A DNA stretch of 51,441 bases from an uncultured Blastocatellia bacterium. GTDB taxonomy: Bacteria; Acidobacteriota; Blastocatellia; Pyrinomonadales; Pyrinomonadaceae. This document shows positions 48,076 to 51,441 of this stretch, in pieces; position 1 is the stretch's first letter, and each line of letters starts with the position of its first letter. The translations under genes and the position numbers were made by a program. Under the pieces are notes generated by a model. The model did no database searches. It saw nothing but the letters and a program-made list of their open reading frames with translations, and had not been told where the DNA came from. The stretch spans positions 1 to 51,441 of the forward strand of contig CAMLLD010000048.1 in NCBI GenBank assembly GCA_946480785.1, written 5' to 3'.

Positions 48076-48339
48076 ATGAGCAACCAAACTGTTCCAATTT
48101 GCGGTGAGCACCAGGTTCCAAAAGAATGGAACCCGACTACCTTTATTTATGATGATGATGGTGTGTCGATCGAAGTGCCGAACGTCTATGCCTGGGTATG
48201 CCCCATCGACGGCGAAGCCTCATTCACGCCTGACACAACAGATGAACTGATTGAAACTGTTCGCGACCTTATCAAACCTGCCAAGCGAGCTCGCGGACGT
48301 CGCTCTATGCCGGCTGAGTACATTGTTCGCGTTGCCTAA
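48076..48339 (+). CDS. Putative antitoxin partner of a DUF4258 toxin (YgiT-like)
   Basis: An 87-residue protein beginning 12 bp after the dead DUF4258 gene. It resembles the YgiT/MqsA-type partners of DUF4258: a strand pair around YDDDGVSIEVPNVYAWVCPI, then an acidic helix TTDELIETVRDLIKPAKRA and a basic end. The usual two CxxC knuckles are reduced to single Cys (PICGEH and WVCPIDG), so metal binding is doubtful. If it is an antitoxin it is an orphan, the third in this window. Confidence 0.6.
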   Translation: MSNQTVPICGEHQVPKEWNPTTFIYDDDGVSIEVPNVYAWVCPIDGEASFTPDTTDELIETVRDLIKPAKRARGRRSMPAEYIVRVA

Positions 48340-48473
48340 CCAAAAGACTTTCGACGATAGCCACGCCACCGTATGGTCCAGGCTGCCGTCGCGTATTGCG
48401 GCAGCGATATTACCTCACAAGCTCCGACACGAGATACGTTCTCAGCTTGGCTTTGGAAACGAAGGCGGTAACG

Positions 48474-48500
48474 GAAGAAAGGGCGGCCGACGGCCGCCCT
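48474..48500 (-). terminator. Rho-independent terminator of the hydrolase-3D gene
   Basis: An 8-bp stem AGGGCGGC/GCCGCCCT with a five-base loop (48480-48500), followed on the minus strand by TTTCTTC, 22 bp after the stop at 48523. Confidence 0.82.
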
Positions 48501-48522
48501 CTAATTTGCGCCAAGCGGCTAA

Positions 48523-50232
48523 TCACCAGTCAATCGAATCGATATACTCGGTGCCGGAAGCCGAACCATCTCCGGTAAACTCAATCCCCAGTGAGTACAA
48601 GGCTGTTGCATCCGAAGGCACTGTTACCTGGATTGCGTTCCAGCCATTGAGCTGCAACTGTCCGATGGATTTGTAAGTGCCCGTCCAGCGCCAGCCTCCT
48701 GCCGAGCCCTCCAATACATAAGGCTGAATGGCCGACACACCACTATTCGCGCTCACCCAAACGCGAAAAGTAATCGTCGTGCCGGCAGGCACACCGGGCG
48801 AGAGAACATAAGCCTGCTGCTGACTCGCCTGATTGAGTATGAGTACCGCAAGCGACCGATCACCATTGAACGAATGCAGATCGCTGCTCGACACCCCGCC
48901 AGGCGCCTGCCAATTTTGAGTTCCACTTTCAAAGTTATAATGCGCAGTGTCGCCTGTCGCAGTACTTCCCAAACAGACCTGATTATTGGTTGACGTGATC
49001 CGGAAGGCCTCGTCTCGCGCAGCCGAACCCGTGCCGGTAAACACGTCGATGTGCTGCCCGACGATGCCGCCGCCCGTGTCCGTTGCATGGAAAGTCGTCG
49101 ACCCCCACGGACTCAGCAGTGTGGGAATCTGCACCTGTGCTCCGTTCGGAATCACAGAGCGATCAACGGCGATGGTGCCAACGGTAAGTAAATTGTCGTT
49201 CGCATCCGTCGGTCCTGCGTCCGAACGGTGCCACGCATTCGAGTAGTAGCCGAGCGCCCATCCAAAACGCGTAATGCCCCAACCCTCGGTGCTAGTTTCG
49301 CTCAGAAAGTTTTGACTGAAGCTCAGATTACCCTGACCCTCCACAAAAATCTGCTCAGCAGTCCCAGGCAGTTCATCTTCGCGTGGGACGTAATAACCCG
49401 TGATGTACCAGCCATCCGAGCAACCCGTGGGTTGACTTGTTTGCATTGCGGCGTTCGTCGCACCGTAGACGATGTCGCGCAACTGGTCGAAACGATGATC
49501 TGCTGTGTTTGCCAGATCGAGACGCAACTGGTTATGTAGCTCAAGTTGAAGTCCGCCCCCACTGGATGTCCGATTGACGATGTTCGCCGTTGACTTGCCA
49601 GCTATTTCGGTATCGAAGCAGGCGCCGCTTGTGGCCGTAGTAGCGTCAACGGGGTTTAGCGGATACGAGCCGTCCCCGGTCCACGTGCTGTTAAGGACGT
49701 AGTTCCTGAAGATACTGCGCGACGCGCCATCGAGGCCTCCCACACAGATGTCTCCCTTCAGCCAGCCTTTTGAAATGGAGTAACCATGGATTGCGACTGC
49801 CTTCGGCACGTTTACGAGCGCTACTGCCCGGGGGTCATCGAAGTGCGTCGACGTGATGTGCAACTGCGTACTGTCGCCGCCGACACAGCCGGACGTGGCG
49901 CGCGGTAGAAAGTCGTAACGGTTCCAGCCGTACCGGTTTGCTAATGCGGCGGATATGTCGCTTGTCCTTGTTTCGATTCCGTTGCCGTGTATCGACAAGA
50001 CAGTAACTGGCGAGCCTGTATTTGAGACAGTGACCTCATAGTCGGTACCTTCATGACAGGAAGTTGAGGCTGACAACGTGGGTTCAGGCCAGTTGCCAGC
50101 TTGGTATCCGCTGAATACATCGTCGTTGGTGAAAGCGTGAGTCACTAGCGGTAAAAGCAAAGTGCAGATGCAGATGATGATGATTGGTGAGATACGGTTC
50201 GAGTGCGCGTGTTTTGCAAAATCGTACTTCAT
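48523..50232 (-). CDS. Secreted poly-gamma-glutamate hydrolase-like / 3D-domain / CBM-like protein
   Basis: A 569-residue exported protein. After a signal peptide (IIIICICTLLLPLVTHAF), residues about 40-240 match the YjqB/PghP poly-gamma-glutamate hydrolase family: LSIHGNGIE (H82, E87), ITSTHFDDP (H130), AVAIHGY (H149) and GGGLQLELHNQLR. Residues about 275-420 form a 3D domain as in MltA/YabE-type wall enzymes (GYYVPRED, TVGTIAVDRSVIPNGAQV, ATDTGGGIVGQHIDVF). The C-terminal 130 residues are a CBM4-like jelly roll (YNFESGTQNWQAPGG). Together they suggest a secreted wall- or PGA-capsule-degrading enzyme. AGGAGAGCAAC precedes ATG 50232. Confidence 0.85.
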   Translation of the reverse strand: MKYDFAKHAHSNRISPIIIICICTLLLPLVTHAFTNDDVFSGYQAGNWPEPTLSASTSCHEGTDYEVTVSNTGSPVTVLSIHGNGIETRTSDISAALANRYGWNRYDFLPRATSGCVGGDSTQLHITSTHFDDPRAVALVNVPKAVAIHGYSISKGWLKGDICVGGLDGASRSIFRNYVLNSTWTGDGSYPLNPVDATTATSGACFDTEIAGKSTANIVNRTSSGGGLQLELHNQLRLDLANTADHRFDQLRDIVYGATNAAMQTSQPTGCSDGWYITGYYVPREDELPGTAEQIFVEGQGNLSFSQNFLSETSTEGWGITRFGWALGYYSNAWHRSDAGPTDANDNLLTVGTIAVDRSVIPNGAQVQIPTLLSPWGSTTFHATDTGGGIVGQHIDVFTGTGSAARDEAFRITSTNNQVCLGSTATGDTAHYNFESGTQNWQAPGGVSSSDLHSFNGDRSLAVLILNQASQQQAYVLSPGVPAGTTITFRVWVSANSGVSAIQPYVLEGSAGGWRWTGTYKSIGQLQLNGWNAIQVTVPSDATALYSLGIEFTGDGSASGTEYIDSIDW

Positions 50233-50655
50233 GTTGCTCTCCTGAGTTTGAGGTTATCGTTGAGGGGCCGATGAGGAACCTTGGAACAGGAGGTCGACGA
50301 GGAGTTGCGTGGTCGCATGGGTTACTGCGACGACGGAGACGATCTCACACAACTAATGAGTCATGGTTAAAGACATGTTGCGTTAATTGTATTTGTAGAT
50401 GGCGGCTGTTTGCCGGCAACGCAAAGTTGAACAGATGTGATCAACTCGTGAGGCGATGAATCGTCGAAACGATCCAGAAGGAGACGGGCCGCGCGTCGTG
50501 AAACAACTCCGCGATCCGCGCCTGGTAAACGTCGTCGCCTTCGTTCTCGACACGATGAATCTCGACCAGACGCTGCGGCGCGTTGCGACTTGCCCGCCAT
50601 CGCTAACGAGAGTAAATTTTTGCTGCTTATTCCGTTAAAGAAGGGGGTGTTCGCC
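50233..50655. other. Divergent promoter interval of about 420 bp
   Basis: No convincing gene. It lies between two divergently transcribed secreted-protein genes, so both promoters must be here. A 60-codon plus-strand frame (50456) and a minus-strand frame have no recognisable family or ribosome support. Confidence 0.5.
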
Positions 50656-51441
50656 ATGTGGACCACGTTCTTCGCTGCTCTTTTGATCCTCAATACATTC
50701 GTGGGTGGTTTCGCCAATGGACAAACTGTAAGACAAGTCGCCTCCATACCGGGAGATCCACTCGAGCTAGCGACTGGGTCGGCAACCGTTGCCGATACAC
50801 CTGAGAAGCGCAGCGCGATTATCAATTTGCTTGAGCGCGCACGCCAGAACAACAATCTGCACATCAATGGAATGAACCCTTTTAATCTCAAGGCTTCGTT
50901 CAACTTTAGTGGGCCAACCGCAAACTCCGACTCAGGCGACCTGGAGGAGAGCTGGCTTTCAGGCACGGCATGGAGATGGACCGAGCATCTTGGCAACTAT
51001 TCACAGGTCCGTATTTTTCATAATGGAGTTGCCTATGATGCGCATCCCGAAAGTTATCAGCCGCTCCGTCTTCAGACGATTCGTCAAGCGATCTTCTGGC
51101 CTGTTTTCGGGAATTTTACGAATGCTGTGATTCGGGTGGTCGAGTCGAACTGGAATGGAAAGCCCGTGACCTGCGCGTTGATTGCGGGTCCGCGCGCGTC
51201 TGTTAGTCAGGCAACCGGACGACAGTGGAACGAGGAAGAGTTCTGTGTAGACCCTGCAACAGGTCTTTTACAAACTTATTCGATTGCTCCCGGCATATAC
51301 GACGCTTACGACTATTCGAATGCCTTGCAATTTCACGGTCACTCCATCGCACGCCGCATCACGATTGTAGAAAACTCGGCTGCCGTCGCGACAATCGAAC
51401 TCGCGATACAGGATCTAACCGCGAGCGATGCGAGTTACTTT
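50656..51441 (+). CDS. Secreted protein of unknown function (3' end outside window)
   Basis: An open frame of 262 codons runs off the window end. ATG 50656 follows AAGGGGG and begins a signal peptide (MWTTFFAALLILNTFVGGFA-NGQ). The mature part reads LLERARQNNNLHINGMNPFNL, a beta-rich ASFNFSGPT region, VRIFHNGVAYDAHPESY, and FCVDPATGLLQTYS. The style is that of exported acidobacterial proteins that sometimes end in a TonB-like C-terminal domain; the end is not visible here. No catalytic motif recognised. It is divergent from the hydrolase-3D gene. Confidence 0.8.
   Translation, partial: MWTTFFAALLILNTFVGGFANGQTVRQVASIPGDPLELATGSATVADTPEKRSAIINLLERARQNNNLHINGMNPFNLKASFNFSGPTANSDSGDLEESWLSGTAWRWTEHLGNYSQVRIFHNGVAYDAHPESYQPLRLQTIRQAIFWPVFGNFTNAVIRVVESNWNGKPVTCALIAGPRASVSQATGRQWNEEEFCVDPATGLLQTYSIAPGIYDAYDYSNALQFHGHSIARRITIVENSAAVATIELAIQDLTASDASYF

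Noticed and set aside
50456..50638. A 60-codon plus-strand frame upstream of the last gene
   Set aside because: No ribosome site and no family resemblance; the signal-peptide gene at 50656 explains the coding signal better.

Overview
The window looks like a chromosomal segment of a GC-rich Gram-negative soil-type bacterium, most probably an Acidobacteriota member of the Blastocatellia type. This is inferred from gene style and not from a marker gene: two PEP-CTERM proteins, Ku next to FHA and zinc-ribbon Ser/Thr kinases, secreted proteins with IPT/TIG and Pro-Thr linkers, Asn/Thr-rich linkers, and intergenic palindromic cassettes. No rRNA, CRISPR array, transposase or phage structural gene is visible. 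Two tRNA genes are present, Lys(CTT) and Arg(CCG).

Region 1 (1-9.6 kb, + strand) is a tightly overlapped alpha-glucan utilisation operon. It holds the end of a 4-alpha-glucanotransferase running in frame into a secreted SusA-like GH13 enzyme, an MFS sugar transporter, a secreted GH13-GH15 double enzyme, a ROK sugar kinase and a secreted GH31 alpha-glucosidase. Together they would cut maltodextrin outside the cytoplasm, import the products and phosphorylate glucose. Region 2 (9.6-18.4 kb) has a PEP-CTERM protein, a TPR-like lipid/envelope pair of unknown function, and a probable polyphosphate cluster: a secreted kinase-fold-like protein, polyphosphate kinase, a DUF4956 membrane protein and a calcineurin-type phosphatase. 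A secreted tyrosine/dual-specificity phosphatase and a large secreted PLD-like multidomain protein (18.6-21.7 kb) follow.

Region 3 (21.7-31.9 kb) is an accessory zone of gene erosion. It contains an intact VapBC-type pair, two Phd-type antitoxins whose ParE toxins are reduced to remnants, an ECF41 sigma factor that has lost the end of its regulatory domain, a 40-codon stump of its usual SDR partner, a four-gene hydrolase/HD/cupin operon, and several unknown secreted proteins. Region 4 (31.9-35.3 kb) is visibly more AT-rich. It carries the most interesting candidate system: a 940-residue NB-ARC/TPR STAND protein next to a 155-residue helical protein. Both share a 16-residue G/N/V-rich motif (N-terminal in one, C-terminal in the other), the layout expected of an NLR-effector pair signalling through an amyloid-like motif.

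Region 5 (35.9-44.7 kb, - strand) is housekeeping and signalling: tRNA-Lys, a receiver-only regulator, Ku with a MerR-TPR protein, and a six-gene operon with a receiver protein, an Ada-like domain protein, MscL with a zinc ribbon, and two Ser/Thr kinases flanking a zinc-ribbon membrane protein. Region 6 (44.8-51.4 kb) holds a compact Type II restriction-modification system with a controller protein, a second PEP-CTERM protein, tRNA-Arg, a third antitoxin-like gene behind a decayed DUF4258 toxin, a secreted PGA-hydrolase/3D-domain/CBM-like protein, and a secreted protein cut by the window end.

A theme across the window is three toxin genes destroyed by internal deletion or truncation while the adjoining antitoxin frame stays open. 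All functional statements come from reading the translated sequence and family knowledge; no database search was run.
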